Below, in pieces: positions 18,192 to 27,501 of a DNA stretch of 64,000 bases. The stretch lies in contig NZ_JACHCG010000004.1 of assembly GCF_014200595.1 (NCBI RefSeq), forward strand, positions 1 to 64,000, in the 5' to 3' direction. Position 1 is the stretch's first letter. Every line of letters starts with the position of its first letter. This DNA comes from Pedobacter cryoconitis (GTDB lineage: Bacteria; Bacteroidota; Bacteroidia; Sphingobacteriales; Sphingobacteriaceae). A program made the translations under genes and the position numbers. The notes under the pieces are model-generated. The model had not been told where the DNA came from. It did no database searches and saw only the letters and a program-made list of their open reading frames with translations.

Positions 18192-18551
18192 ATGTTGATA
18201 CTTATAGCAGGCCCTTACCGCAGCGGCACAAATGACGATCCTGAATTAATCGCACAGAATTTAAGCAGATTAGAAGCGGTAGCACTTCCTTTGTTCCGTT
18301 TAGGACATATTCCTATGATTGGAGAGTGGGTTGCATTACCCCTGCTTCATCTTGCGGGTTCAAAAAAACCGGGTGACGAAGCTTACGAAGAGATTTTGTA
18401 TCCAGTAGCACATCGGTTACTTTCAAAATGCGATGCTGTTTTGCGCCTTGAGGGTGCATCTAAAGGGGCTGATGAAGATGTAAGGATTGCGAAAGAAAGA
18501 GGTTTAAAGGTTTATTATAGTTTAGATGAAGTACCTCACGCCGATGAATAA
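18192..18551 (+). CDS. DUF4406-like protein (nucleoside deoxyribosyltransferase-like fold)
   Basis: A 119-residue protein starting MLILIAGPYRSG, the glycine-rich loop of DUF4406 and nucleoside 2-deoxyribosyltransferase-like proteins. The C-terminal part has CDAVLRLEGASKGADEDVRIA, like the ligand-binding segment of this superfamily (S-x-GAD-x-E). The fold implies binding of a nucleotide or a related small molecule, but the activity is unknown. It follows the Crp-type regulator and may be in the same transcript. Confidence 0.75.
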   Translation: MLILIAGPYRSGTNDDPELIAQNLSRLEAVALPLFRLGHIPMIGEWVALPLLHLAGSKKPGDEAYEEILYPVAHRLLSKCDAVLRLEGASKGADEDVRIAKERGLKVYYSLDEVPHADE

Positions 18552-18837
18552 TATTCTTTGATCGGTAGGTTACCGTTGAATTGAGTGATAAAATATTGCA
18601 CAAAAAATCCTCATATAGCTAGTTCATTGTAATCTGGGAGAGATAATCTCTTCCAGATTTAACTACATTCCATCGAATAACTTAGAAACAATCACTTTAC
18701 TATCTAATATCTTTTCAAACAATAAACATCCACCAGAAGGTATTATATAATATATTTCAATTATCATTGTTTTATATAGCAAAGGTTAAAATTCTTTAAA
18801 TTAAACAATTAATTGGCATTAACAATTTCCAAATACT

Positions 18838-19446
18838 ATGCTTGAAATCAATGACAAAGAAGATATTATTATACCCTTCGGCAAAATCGGAGATAAAAAC
18901 TGGAAAATCAAAACCGGCCAAATCATTGAGGCTTTTGCCGGCACGTGGGAAGAAGAACTAAAAACTCCAATTTCCGCAGCAGAAATTACAGCACTTGAAA
19001 CAAGGCTTGGAACAACGCTTCCTGAAGGATTAAATCTTTTCTATCAAACATTTGGTCTTGCCAATATTGGTGAAGAACTACAGGATTTCGATCAAATGGA
19101 ATGGATGAAGGATATCTGGGCAGACAATCCTGAAAACGGGCCAGAATTTACATCTAAAGACAATGAGGTCTTACCTTATCTGGTTACTTTCAGTAACTAT
19201 ATTGGAAACGGAAATATGTTCTGCTTTCATAGTGAGACCAAAGAAATCTATCTTTTCGACCATGATAGCGGCTCTTATATCAACAAGATGTTCAATATAG
19301 CAGATGATTATATAAAAGGTTGTTTAATTTTTGCACAAGCCGAACTCTACGGAGAAGATATTGATCAGGAAGATGCAGATGAATGGAGTGAAGAAGTCGT
19401 GGAGAAACTATTTGGTGCTGACACTATCAAAAAATGGAAATATTAA
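18838..19446 (+). CDS. SUKH (SMI1/KNR4) family protein, copy 1
   Basis: A 202-residue cytosolic acidic protein. The core (about 48-165) has the SUKH pattern: ALETRLGTTLPEGLNLFYQT near the N-terminus, then a G-x-GNMFCFHSETKEIYLFDHD segment and a C-terminal helix. SUKH proteins often neutralise toxins of contact-dependent and polymorphic systems. It is paired with a close paralogue 101 bp downstream; no toxin gene adjoins either. The role as an immunity protein is inferred from family membership. Confidence 0.75.
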   Translation: MLEINDKEDIIIPFGKIGDKNWKIKTGQIIEAFAGTWEEELKTPISAAEITALETRLGTTLPEGLNLFYQTFGLANIGEELQDFDQMEWMKDIWADNPENGPEFTSKDNEVLPYLVTFSNYIGNGNMFCFHSETKEIYLFDHDSGSYINKMFNIADDYIKGCLIFAQAELYGEDIDQEDADEWSEEVVEKLFGADTIKKWKY

Positions 19447-19547
19447 AGCGGTTGCACATAAAGATTAAACTAATCAAATCCTTTAGTATAAAAACTTAAC
19501 ACCTCTATTTCCAACAAATCATATTTGCCTCAACTATTTGCAATACC

Positions 19548-20171
19548 ATGCTTGAAATTAATAACAAAGAAGATATCATTATACCCTTCGACAAAATCGG
19601 AGACAATGACTGGAAAATTAAAACCAGTCAGATTATTGAAGCATTAGCTACTAACTGGAATGATGAACTCAAAGATCCAATTTCTACAACTGAGATTTCA
19701 GCACTTGAAACAAGACTAGGAACAACCCTGCCTGAAGGCTTAAATATTTTTTATCAAACATTTGGTCTTGCCAACATAGGCGAGGAACTTCAGGATTTTA
19801 ATACGATTGGCTGGCTGAAAGATACTGGTGCTGCTGACCCGGAATACGGATTAGATTTTACACCAGAAGAAAACGAATTATTACCCCATCTAGTCACATT
19901 CAGTGATTGCCTCGGAAACGGAAATATGTTTTGTTTCCACAGTGAAACTAAAGAGATCTATTTTTTCGACCATGATGAAACCCCTAATATTATAAAAATG
20001 TTCAGCACTGTTGACGAATATATTAAAGGTTGTTTAATTTTCGCACAGTCTGACCTTTTCGGAGAAAACACTACTCAGGATGATGTGGATAAATGGAATG
20101 AAGAAATTATTGAGAAGCTGATTGGAAAGAATAAGCTTAGGAAATGGCGGTATTTCAGCGGCTGGAAATAA
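19548..20171 (+). CDS. SUKH (SMI1/KNR4) family protein, copy 2
   Basis: A 207-residue tandem paralogue of the preceding gene: the first residues (MLEINNKEDIIIPFDKIGD) differ at few sites, and the core again has ALETRLGTTLPEGLN and GNGNMFCFHSETKEIYFFDH. The bases before the start are also alike in the two copies, so the duplication includes the leader. Variation concentrates in residues 80-100 and the C-terminal third, as expected for immunity proteins that follow diverging toxins. A broken gene fragment follows directly downstream. Confidence 0.75.
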   Translation: MLEINNKEDIIIPFDKIGDNDWKIKTSQIIEALATNWNDELKDPISTTEISALETRLGTTLPEGLNIFYQTFGLANIGEELQDFNTIGWLKDTGAADPEYGLDFTPEENELLPHLVTFSDCLGNGNMFCFHSETKEIYFFDHDETPNIIKMFSTVDEYIKGCLIFAQSDLFGENTTQDDVDKWNEEIIEKLIGKNKLRKWRYFSGWK

Positions 20172-20204
20172 GTTTAATAGCTACGGGTAAAATTAGCAAT
20201 ATAG

Positions 20205-20403
20205 ATTAATTTTACGTTAGATTCGAAAGCAAAAGATAAGTTTAACGCTGAGAAAACAGGAGCTGTTTTAGAATTTGACTTATCAAACCAACAAATTCTT
20301 CTCAAATGCGGTAAAACAAAATGACTTATTTAATCAAAAAAGGTCTTTGCTCATTGATACACTTTATGAGTTCGTAAAAAATCATATTGATAAATTTCCA
20401 TAA
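20205..20403 (+). pseudogene. Frameshifted remnant of an unidentified gene
   Basis: Two fragments in different frames read like one protein: 20205-20324 encodes a 39-residue segment containing KDKFNAEKTGAVLEFDLS, stopping at TGA; an overlapping frame continues into NDLFNQKRSLLIDTLYEF and ends at TAA 20401-20403. No start codon or upstream part is present. The family was not recognised. It may be the 3' end of a gene lost when the SUKH pair was inserted or duplicated. Confidence 0.4.
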
Positions 20404-20416
20404 CAATAAAAGAGAC

Positions 20417-21088
20417 CTATTTTTTCAAACTGAAAGGATAAACGTACTTATCTATTTCAAGCAATAAACTATCAGAATTTTTATAATCAACGATATAAAC
20501 TTTTGACTCCCATTTCTGCATAAGTGATGCCAAACCTGTGGCTGCATCTCCTAAACGTTTGGAAACCAGTTCAATTTTGCGGTTTTTATGATCAAGGCCA
20601 GCATCCATTACCTTATCCACATAAATTGCCTGACTGTTATTGACCTCACCCAAAACTATTGATGATGTAGCTTTAGGATGACCAACAAGTAAGACAAAGC
20701 TTTTCTTAAAATCAATAGCAGCTATTTGTGCAGAAAAGTCCTGCTGGCTTGTTCTGAAACCTTTTTCTGCATGATCGCCAATTACATTTTCTAATTCTTC
20801 AGCGCTAACTACTGGTAGAAACGCAATGTCTTCATAAAATGGGACCTTTTCCTTTTCATCCGGTTGTAATACTAAAGCACTGTCTTTCCCCACTTTTTGA
20901 GCCTCCTCTATAAGAGCTCCGTTTAAACTTTTTGCAAAGTCTGATCCTTGGTTGTTACCCGGACGTAAACTAGTTTCAAAAGAAAAACCTTCTTTCAATT
21001 CTACCGGAGAGCTACAGGAAACAAATAGGCTAACAACTAATAAAAAAGAGAAAGCCATCTTTAACAGGATAAACAATTTACACTTCAT
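20417..21088 (-). CDS. Hypothetical lipoprotein
   Basis: A 223-residue protein with a hydrophobic signal segment (about 9-24) and a lipobox-like VSLFVSC ending at Cys25, so probably a lipoprotein. The mature part is polar, of mixed alpha/beta character (FKKSFVLLVGHPKA, KVYIVDYKNSDSLLLEIDKY), without recognised domain. It is monocistronic and convergent with the SUKH and remnant region. The start at 21088 gives a basic n-region before the hydrophobic core. Confidence 0.65.
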   Translation of the reverse strand: MKCKLFILLKMAFSFLLVVSLFVSCSSPVELKEGFSFETSLRPGNNQGSDFAKSLNGALIEEAQKVGKDSALVLQPDEKEKVPFYEDIAFLPVVSAEELENVIGDHAEKGFRTSQQDFSAQIAAIDFKKSFVLLVGHPKATSSIVLGEVNNSQAIYVDKVMDAGLDHKNRKIELVSKRLGDAATGLASLMQKWESKVYIVDYKNSDSLLLEIDKYVYPFSLKK

Positions 21089-21197
21089 GATTTAAATATA
21101 GGATAATTACTGCGCCCAGCTATTTTCGACTCATCAACTATCCTCCCGCCTTACCTCCTCATCTCTCAGAAAAATATTTTTAATATCTGACAAACCA

Positions 21198-21228
21198 TTT
21201 CTTTACTACCATACCTTGTTTATCTTTG
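21198..21228 (+). promoter_or_regulatory. Promoter of ettA
   Basis: The -7 element TATCTTTG is at 21221-21228. A TTT at 21198-21200 sits 20 nt upstream at the -33 position, a weak match to TTG. The start codon is at 21339, giving an unusually long leader of about 105 nt. Confidence 0.6.
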
Positions 21229-21240
21229 CACCTGTTATCT

Positions 21241-21297
21241 AATCAGGAGCCAGAATTTACGGGTGCGCCCCAATGTCTGGCTATTGATTCCTGCAAT
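21241..21297 (+). promoter_or_regulatory. Structured leader of ettA
   Basis: AGCCAGA (21248-21254) pairs with TCTGGCT (21276-21282), enclosing GGGTGCGCCC, which folds on itself. Further pairing is possible outside, between the flanking CAGGA and TCCTG. The position between promoter and ettA suggests a regulatory 5' UTR. No known riboswitch class was recognised. Confidence 0.45.
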
Positions 21298-21338
21298 CAG
21301 TAAAAGCCTTTAAAGGCATAAAATATTAAAACCCAATT

Positions 21339-23018
21339 ATGTCAGACGAAAAAATAATCTTTTCAATGGCGGGAGTAAATAAGATTTACCCCCCTCAAAA
21401 ACAAGTATTAAAAAACATATACCTTTCATTTTTCTACGGAGCCAAAATTGGTGTTATTGGTCTTAACGGATCAGGTAAATCATCTGTACTAAAAATTATT
21501 GCAGGAATTGACAAAGCATTTCAGGGTGAAGTTGTATTCTCACCAGGTTATACCGTTGGTTACCTTGCACAGGAACCGGAACTTGACGAGAACAAAACTG
21601 TTCGTGAAGTTGTAGAAGAAGGCGTTGCAGAAATCACAGCTATTCTGAAAGAATACGAATCTATCAATGAGCAATTCGGTTTGCCAGAAGTTTATGAAGA
21701 TGCAGATGCAATGGATAAACTAATGACCAAACAAGGTGAACTGCAAGATAAAATTGATGCAGTAAACGCATGGGAGCTTGATAATAAGCTGGAGCGCGCA
21801 ATGGACGCTTTACGTTGTCCTGATCCTGACACTAAAATTGGTGTTTTATCAGGAGGTGAACGCCGTCGTGTAGCGATGTGCCGTTTGTTATTACAAGAAC
21901 CAGATGTTCTGTTACTGGATGAGCCAACCAATCACCTTGATGCAGAAAGTATCGACTGGCTGGAGCAATTCCTGAAAGACTACAAAGGGACAGTTATCGC
22001 TGTAACCCACGATAGATACTTCCTTGATAATGTAGCCGGATGGATCCTTGAACTTGATCGTGGAGAAGGTATTCCATGGAAAGGTAACTACTCTTCATGG
22101 TTAGATCAGAAAGCAAAACGTTTATCACAAGAAGAGAAAACAGAGAGTAAACGTCAGAAAACATTGGAGCGTGAGCTGGAATGGGTTCGTATGGCGCCAA
22201 AAGCCAGACATGCAAAATCTAAAGCACGTTTATCTAACTATGATAAACTGGCCTCAGAAGACTCTAAAGAAAGAGAAGACAAACTGGAGCTATTTATTCC
22301 GGCAGGGCCAAGATTAGGTAATGTCGTGATTGAAGCTAATAATGTTACTAAATCATACGGAGACAAGATACTTTTTGAAAACCTGAGTTTCTCTTTACCC
22401 CCAGCAGGTATTGTAGGTATTGTTGGCCCTAACGGTGCAGGTAAAACGACACTTTTCCGTTTGATCACTGAGCAGGAAACCCCTGATGAAGGAACTTTCA
22501 GAGTAGGTGAAACTGTAGCCTTAGGTTATGTCGATCAAATGCACAATGACCTTGATGGCAATAAAACTGTGTACGAAAATATTACTGACGGACTTGATAA
22601 CATTATGTTAGGCAACAAATCAGTTAGCGGACGTGCTTATGTCTCAAAATTCAACTTTAACGGTGGTGATCAGCAGAAAAAAGTAGGGATATTATCGGGT
22701 GGAGAACGTAACAGGGTACACCTGGCTATTACTTTGAAAAAAGGAGCCAATGTATTATTACTGGATGAGCCAACCAATGATATTGACGTAAATACACTGC
22801 GTGCACTGGAAGAAGCACTAGAAAACTTTGGTGGTTGCGCAGTAGTCATCAGTCACGATAGATGGTTCTTAGACCGTATTTGTACGCATATTCTTGCCTT
22901 TGAAGGTAATTCACAAGTTTACTTCTTTGAAGGTAACTACAGTGATTACGAAGAGAACCGTAAGAAGCGCTTAGGCGATGTAACTCCGCATAGAATCAGG
23001 TACAAGAAATTAAGCTAA
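21339..23018 (+). CDS. ettA: Energy-dependent translational throttle protein EttA (ABC-F)
   Basis: A 559-residue ABC-F protein that binds the ribosomal E site and gates the first elongation step according to the ADP/ATP ratio. Two ATPase domains are present: Walker A GLNGSGKSS with signature LSGGERRRVAMCRLL and DEPTNHLD, and Walker A GPNGAGKTT with LSGGERNRVHLAI and DEPTNDID. A linker of about 80 residues rich in basic and acidic residues (about 240-320) lies between them, and the arm-like insertion in domain 1 is present. It is monocistronic. The next gene is convergent and ends 9 bp away. Confidence 0.93.
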   Translation: MSDEKIIFSMAGVNKIYPPQKQVLKNIYLSFFYGAKIGVIGLNGSGKSSVLKIIAGIDKAFQGEVVFSPGYTVGYLAQEPELDENKTVREVVEEGVAEITAILKEYESINEQFGLPEVYEDADAMDKLMTKQGELQDKIDAVNAWELDNKLERAMDALRCPDPDTKIGVLSGGERRRVAMCRLLLQEPDVLLLDEPTNHLDAESIDWLEQFLKDYKGTVIAVTHDRYFLDNVAGWILELDRGEGIPWKGNYSSWLDQKAKRLSQEEKTESKRQKTLERELEWVRMAPKARHAKSKARLSNYDKLASEDSKEREDKLELFIPAGPRLGNVVIEANNVTKSYGDKILFENLSFSLPPAGIVGIVGPNGAGKTTLFRLITEQETPDEGTFRVGETVALGYVDQMHNDLDGNKTVYENITDGLDNIMLGNKSVSGRAYVSKFNFNGGDQQKKVGILSGGERNRVHLAITLKKGANVLLLDEPTNDIDVNTLRALEEALENFGGCAVVISHDRWFLDRICTHILAFEGNSQVYFFEGNYSDYEENRKKRLGDVTPHRIRYKKLS

Positions 23019-23027
23019 CAGGCAAAG

Positions 23028-25715
23028 TTACTTAGTTTTCTTATGACCGAAGTTCTGTAAACGGTAATTAAAACTAACGAGGAAATATCTGGTAATTTGA
23101 TTATACTGACTATCAGTAATCGAATTATCAGATATACTTCTAACCAGGTTATTTCCCTGGTTCAATAAATCATAAGCCTGTAAAGAGATAGTTCCCTGCC
23201 TGTTCTTAAACAAGATCTTCTCCAAACTTAGATTAATCAGCATTGGGTTCGCTACAGCCAGCGAATAACCTGAATTTATCTTCTTGGAAACATCAGCACT
23301 CAAAGAAAAATTCTTATTCAGAAAAGCACGGCCACTCCAGTTAAATTGCCAGGTTTCGATATTTCTCAACTTCAACAATTCAATAGAATAGCGGTTACTA
23401 CTGTAAGTATAGGTCGCAGAAGTGGTTAAAGTTAACCTGCGCTGATTCATTCTGAATTTCAAAGACTGTGAAAAATTGATGTTTCTATTTGTATTCAGAT
23501 CATTATTAGCATATGAAATCATATTTATATAATCAAATGTGCCTCTCAATTCTGCATTAAACTTGTTTCTGGCGAAAGGCAAAGCATAAGAATACATACT
23601 CCCTACCAGGTATGCCCCGTTTGCATTCTCATAATGTGTTTCCTGCTTTAAACTATTTAAAGTGTCTTTGATTAAGACCACATTGCTGACCACCTGGTCT
23701 TCTACCACAGAGCCATTTAATGCCAGCTGCAAAGTAGAACCTGTCTGTTCATCAGTATGCTGATAGGTTAGATTTCCGGAATGTGTAAAACTGGATTTCA
23801 GGTTAGGATTTCCAATGATAACATTCTGAAGATTACTAATATTTGGCACTGGTTGCAACTGGTAAAAATCCGGAGCGGTACTGCTTCCGCTATAAACAAA
23901 AGCTAAATTGTCCCAATTTGATAAGTTATAGCTCAAATTAACTATGGGCGATAAGTTAAGTTCAAAATGACTGATTTTAATATCATTCCCCGCATACTGT
24001 CCGGTTAACTGACTCGGTTGCAAAGTAAAACCAAGGCTATAATTGAGGCGCTCGGCCTGATAACGATAATTCACAGCAAAGCGTTGGAAAAGGAAAGCCG
24101 AAGAGTAAATTGAACTCAGAGAATCTACGACGGTGCTATTGCCAATACTATTATCCACCTTTGTATATAAACTATTTCTTGTTTTACTCATGGAGAAGAA
24201 ATAAGAGAAATCTATATTCCTTTTAACTAAAGAGTCATTGTCAGACCTTAAAGGCTCACTGTACCTGAAATCGGCTGTAATCAGATTTGTTCTGTTTTCC
24301 GCATCAATGAAGCGGTTCACAATAGAATCTTTAACTAAAAGACCTTGTTTATTATAATAGCTTAGTTTGTTTCGCAAATCATCCTGAACCTGGTTAATCC
24401 CACTACTTACAACGACTCCCGCAGACATGCTTCTTCCTGGTTTATCCATACTCCTTGCCCAAACAAAATTACCATTCAGATTCGGCGTTTTAGTATTCGA
24501 CCCACTCTCGCTATGTAAATCCTGCCTGATCAACCCGGTTTGCTTAGAAAGAATGTCTCCGTCCCTATCTTTTACAGCCATAGAACCGCCCAAAGAGGCC
24601 TGAAAATAGCTCTTGTTCGCTATGGATTGTACATTGAAATTAATGTTATGTGTGTTATCAACCGAATTACTTGACGACTGTGACTTATTTAAAATTGTTC
24701 CGTCGGTTGTTACCGTTTCAGTCGAATTCAGTTGTTCTGAAATGTTCTTATTATAACCATAATTATAAGCTGCACTAGCAGTGACACCACTCGATAACTT
24801 ATCTCTGTAATTCACGCCGGCTGTTGCAGCAGTATTCACACCTGCCTCGTTATTGGTATTATTGGAACTACTGCTAAATCCGATCTGTTTACTGCCTTCC
24901 CATAAGTTCGCATTCCCTTGCAGGCCATAACGCTTATTGGTACCCCCGCTAACCAGTGCATTACCAAAAGTCCCCCTGTTTTGTCCCGACTTGGTCACCA
25001 AATTCAGCATCTTCTGAGATTCTCCGGTTTTCAGCCCTGTAAAATTAGCTTCATCGCCGTAATCATTGATAATTTCAACCTTATCAACCACACTGGCAGG
25101 AAGCTGACTGATAAAGTCTTTCACATTGCTGGTAAAGAAGTCTTCCCCGTTTACTCTTAATTTCTGTAAAGGTTTCCCCATCGTCGTGGCATTTCCATGC
25201 TCATCAACCTCTATACCGGGTAATTGCCGTAATAAATCCTCTACCCTGTCATTTTCAGAAATCTGGTAAAAGGCCGCATTATATTCAATAGTATCACGTT
25301 TGATCTTGATCGGCCTGTCTCTCCCATTGATCACAACTTCATTGAGCAGGTTAGATTCCAGTTCAAGAATAATCATGTCCAGATCCATATTCAGCTGTCC
25401 GGCCTTAAATTGATATGATTTAGTATAAGGTTTGAAGCCTACGCTCATGACCAGCAGGGAAATCCGGTCCGCTTTAAAACCGGAGAAAACAAATCTTCCG
25501 TGGGTATTCGTAATCGAAGTTAAGGTGTCTTTATCTGCAATGATATAAACATCAGCTCCGGATACTACATCTTTCAGAGAGTCGATTACAGTTCCGGTAA
25601 GCCTGTGTTGTGTTTGTGCTTTAGCAGAAAAGCTACAGAAGAATATAAAAGCATTGAATAAAATTATACATTTTAAATGAATCAAATTTCCAGGAAATTT
25701 TAAAAATCTAATCAT
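23028..25715 (-). CDS. TonB-dependent receptor-like outer-membrane beta-barrel protein
   Basis: An 895-residue outer-membrane protein. A signal peptide (to about residue 34) is followed by a CarbopepD_reg-type domain (about 36-120), a plug-like segment (PGIEVDEHGNATTMGKPLQK, EIINDYGDEANFTGLKTGES) and a long beta-barrel of the OMP_b-brl_3 type. The chain ends in FNYRLQNFGHKKTK rather than in an aromatic residue. These receptors import or secrete unknown ligands and are common in Bacteroidota; no SusD partner is adjacent. It stands alone. Confidence 0.85.
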   Translation of the reverse strand: MIRFLKFPGNLIHLKCIILFNAFIFFCSFSAKAQTQHRLTGTVIDSLKDVVSGADVYIIADKDTLTSITNTHGRFVFSGFKADRISLLVMSVGFKPYTKSYQFKAGQLNMDLDMIILELESNLLNEVVINGRDRPIKIKRDTIEYNAAFYQISENDRVEDLLRQLPGIEVDEHGNATTMGKPLQKLRVNGEDFFTSNVKDFISQLPASVVDKVEIINDYGDEANFTGLKTGESQKMLNLVTKSGQNRGTFGNALVSGGTNKRYGLQGNANLWEGSKQIGFSSSSNNTNNEAGVNTAATAGVNYRDKLSSGVTASAAYNYGYNKNISEQLNSTETVTTDGTILNKSQSSSNSVDNTHNINFNVQSIANKSYFQASLGGSMAVKDRDGDILSKQTGLIRQDLHSESGSNTKTPNLNGNFVWARSMDKPGRSMSAGVVVSSGINQVQDDLRNKLSYYNKQGLLVKDSIVNRFIDAENRTNLITADFRYSEPLRSDNDSLVKRNIDFSYFFSMSKTRNSLYTKVDNSIGNSTVVDSLSSIYSSAFLFQRFAVNYRYQAERLNYSLGFTLQPSQLTGQYAGNDIKISHFELNLSPIVNLSYNLSNWDNLAFVYSGSSTAPDFYQLQPVPNISNLQNVIIGNPNLKSSFTHSGNLTYQHTDEQTGSTLQLALNGSVVEDQVVSNVVLIKDTLNSLKQETHYENANGAYLVGSMYSYALPFARNKFNAELRGTFDYINMISYANNDLNTNRNINFSQSLKFRMNQRRLTLTTSATYTYSSNRYSIELLKLRNIETWQFNWSGRAFLNKNFSLSADVSKKINSGYSLAVANPMLINLSLEKILFKNRQGTISLQAYDLLNQGNNLVRSISDNSITDSQYNQITRYFLVSFNYRLQNFGHKKTK

Positions 25716-25755
25716 TCGTCATGCAATCCAATAAGCCATATTCAAAAATGCAATC

Positions 25756-25792
25756 CTTGTGAGAAGGCAGTATTAAGCCTTCTTTTCACAAG
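25756..25792. terminator. Hairpin after the helicase-DUF1456 operon
   Basis: CTTGTGAGAAGGC (25756-25768) pairs with GCCTTCTTTTCACAAG (25777-25792) with small bulges. It lies between the DUF1456 stop and the start of the receptor gene, both on the minus strand, and probably terminates the upstream transcript. A T-run follows on the minus strand only after about 10 nt. Confidence 0.55.
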
Positions 25793-25871
25793 TATAGCTG
25801 TTTGTAAGAGTAAATTAACTTTATTTCAAAATATTACAGTGCAATTCCTGCTATTTCGCAATTAAAGCAAT

Positions 25872-26120
25872 TTAATCAATAGTTGGCGGAGTTAATTTCT
25901 CAACTCTCGGGCCTCTTTTAAAAATTACTAATCCATTAAGGAAATTACGCAGGATCTGATCACCACAAGGTTTAAAGTTTGGATGATCTTCGCTTCTGAA
26001 GAACGATCCCAGTTCACTTTTTGTTACTTTGAAATTTACCAGTTCAAGGATTTTAATAATATCTTCATTATTCAGCTCCAGCGCTACGCGGAGTTTTTTT
26101 AAAATGTCGTTGTTGCTCAT
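25872..26120 (-). CDS. DUF1456 family protein, single-repeat form
   Basis: An 82-residue protein matching one DUF1456 repeat: NNDILKKLRVALELNNEDII, then SELGSFFRSEDHPNFKPCGDQ and LRNFLNGL. E. coli YehS has two such repeats in about 156 residues; this protein is half that length and matches the second repeat best. Function unknown. It starts 2 bp after the stop of the helicase gene and is almost certainly co-expressed with it, suggesting an RNA-related role. Confidence 0.8.
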   Translation of the reverse strand: MSNNDILKKLRVALELNNEDIIKILELVNFKVTKSELGSFFRSEDHPNFKPCGDQILRNFLNGLVIFKRGPRVEKLTPPTID

Positions 26121-26122
26121 AA

Positions 26123-27430
26123 TTACATCGCTACTTCTATCTTCACTTTCTTATTTTTTATTTTCTCATTGGCCAGAGCTGACAACACCTTATTGACCAT
26201 ACTGCGTTTTACAGCAACATATGAACTCTGGTCTTTAACTTCGATCAATCCGACATCGTCCTTTTCCAACCCGCCTTTTTTAAGCAGTAAGCCTACGATA
26301 TCAATTTTGTTGACCTTATCTTTTTTACCCGCAGCAATGTATAAGGTTTGCCACTGACTATCTTTTGGTAATTGATAATTACCCTTTAACTTCTCAATTT
26401 CTATATCACCTTTCAGGAAAGGGTATTTATCTTCCTCAGTCATCATCAGGTAAGCAGTTCCTTTAGCATTCATACGTGCTGTACGGCCATTTCTATGCAG
26501 GAAAGCGTCTTCTGTATAAGGTAACTGATAATGGATAATATATTCCACTTCCGGAATATCCAGTCCGCGTGAAGCCAGATCTGTGGTAATTAATATCTTA
26601 ATACTTCCATTTCTGAATTTCAGTAAAGCACGTTCTCTTTCATCCTGCTCCATCCCGCCATGAAAAATATCATGCGCAAGATCTTTATCAATCAGCAGGT
26701 CACTGATCCGGTCTACTGTCTCTCTGTGGTTACAAAAAAGCAAGGTAGTTTTATTTCCTATTTTACAGATCAGCTCAAATAAAGTGTCCAGTTTATCTTC
26801 TGCGGTAGTCATTACCTTTTTCAGTTTCAAATCTGGTGCAACCTTTACATCCTTCAGGAAATTGATTTCCACAGAAGACTTAAGGCCTGTAAAATCAGGA
26901 ATAGCCTCCATTTGTGTTGCAGAAGTAAGCATACGTTGTTTTAAGGAACGCATGTTGCCAATAATATAGGCCATATCTTCCTGGAACCCAAATTCAAGGG
27001 CTTTATCAAACTCATCCAGTACCAAAGTGGTTATAGATGATTCATCAAAGTTTTCTTTTCTAAGGTGATAAGCGATCCTTCCTGGCGTACCAATTAATAC
27101 CGCAGGAGGCTGCTCAAAGTTGTTTCTTTCTGTTTTCACAGGGTGGCCACCATAACAGCAGTTCACTTTAAAACCAGTACCCATTTGTTTAAATACCTGC
27201 TCGATTTGTAAAGCAAGCTCCCTTGAAGGAACCAATATCAACGCTTGTACCCCTTTTGTAGCTGCATCTAAATTTTTTAAAACTGGCAATAAGAAGCCAA
27301 GCGTTTTACCAGAACCTGTTGGTGCAAGTAAAACCACATCCTTTCCTTTAGCTGTAGCGGCAATTGCTGCCTGCTGCATTTCATTTAAAGAATCGATTTT
27401 TAAATTACCCAATACCTTTTCTACCATCAT
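26123..27430 (-). CDS. DbpA-like DEAD-box family RNA helicase with DEFD motif
   Basis: A 435-residue ATP-dependent RNA helicase. Motif I is APTGSGKT (about 36-43), motif II VLDEFD instead of DEAD, motif III SAT, and motif VI HRNGRTARM. The C-terminal ~75 residues (from about 360) match the DbpA/CsdA RNA-binding domain, which in E. coli DbpA binds hairpin 92 of 23S rRNA, so a role in 50S ribosome assembly is likely. A -7 element TATCTTTG is 4 bp before the ATG, so the mRNA is nearly leaderless. DUF1456 is the second gene of the operon. Confidence 0.88.
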   Translation of the reverse strand: MMVEKVLGNLKIDSLNEMQQAAIAATAKGKDVVLLAPTGSGKTLGFLLPVLKNLDAATKGVQALILVPSRELALQIEQVFKQMGTGFKVNCCYGGHPVKTERNNFEQPPAVLIGTPGRIAYHLRKENFDESSITTLVLDEFDKALEFGFQEDMAYIIGNMRSLKQRMLTSATQMEAIPDFTGLKSSVEINFLKDVKVAPDLKLKKVMTTAEDKLDTLFELICKIGNKTTLLFCNHRETVDRISDLLIDKDLAHDIFHGGMEQDERERALLKFRNGSIKILITTDLASRGLDIPEVEYIIHYQLPYTEDAFLHRNGRTARMNAKGTAYLMMTEEDKYPFLKGDIEIEKLKGNYQLPKDSQWQTLYIAAGKKDKVNKIDIVGLLLKKGGLEKDDVGLIEVKDQSSYVAVKRSMVNKVLSALANEKIKNKKVKIEVAM

Positions 27431-27434
27431 GCCG

Positions 27435-27442
27435 CAAAGATA
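27435..27442 (-). promoter_or_regulatory. -7 element TATCTTTG of the helicase operon
   Basis: On the minus strand TATCTTTG ends 4 nt before the ATG at 27430. The spacing to a TTG upstream (about 23 nt) is somewhat long. A start at or near the ATG is implied, as with bamD. Confidence 0.5.
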
Positions 27443-27501
27443 AGGGAATTAAGCTAAGATTAGCGCAAAAGGCAATTGACTAAGAAACTGTTTAAGCTTT
27501 T

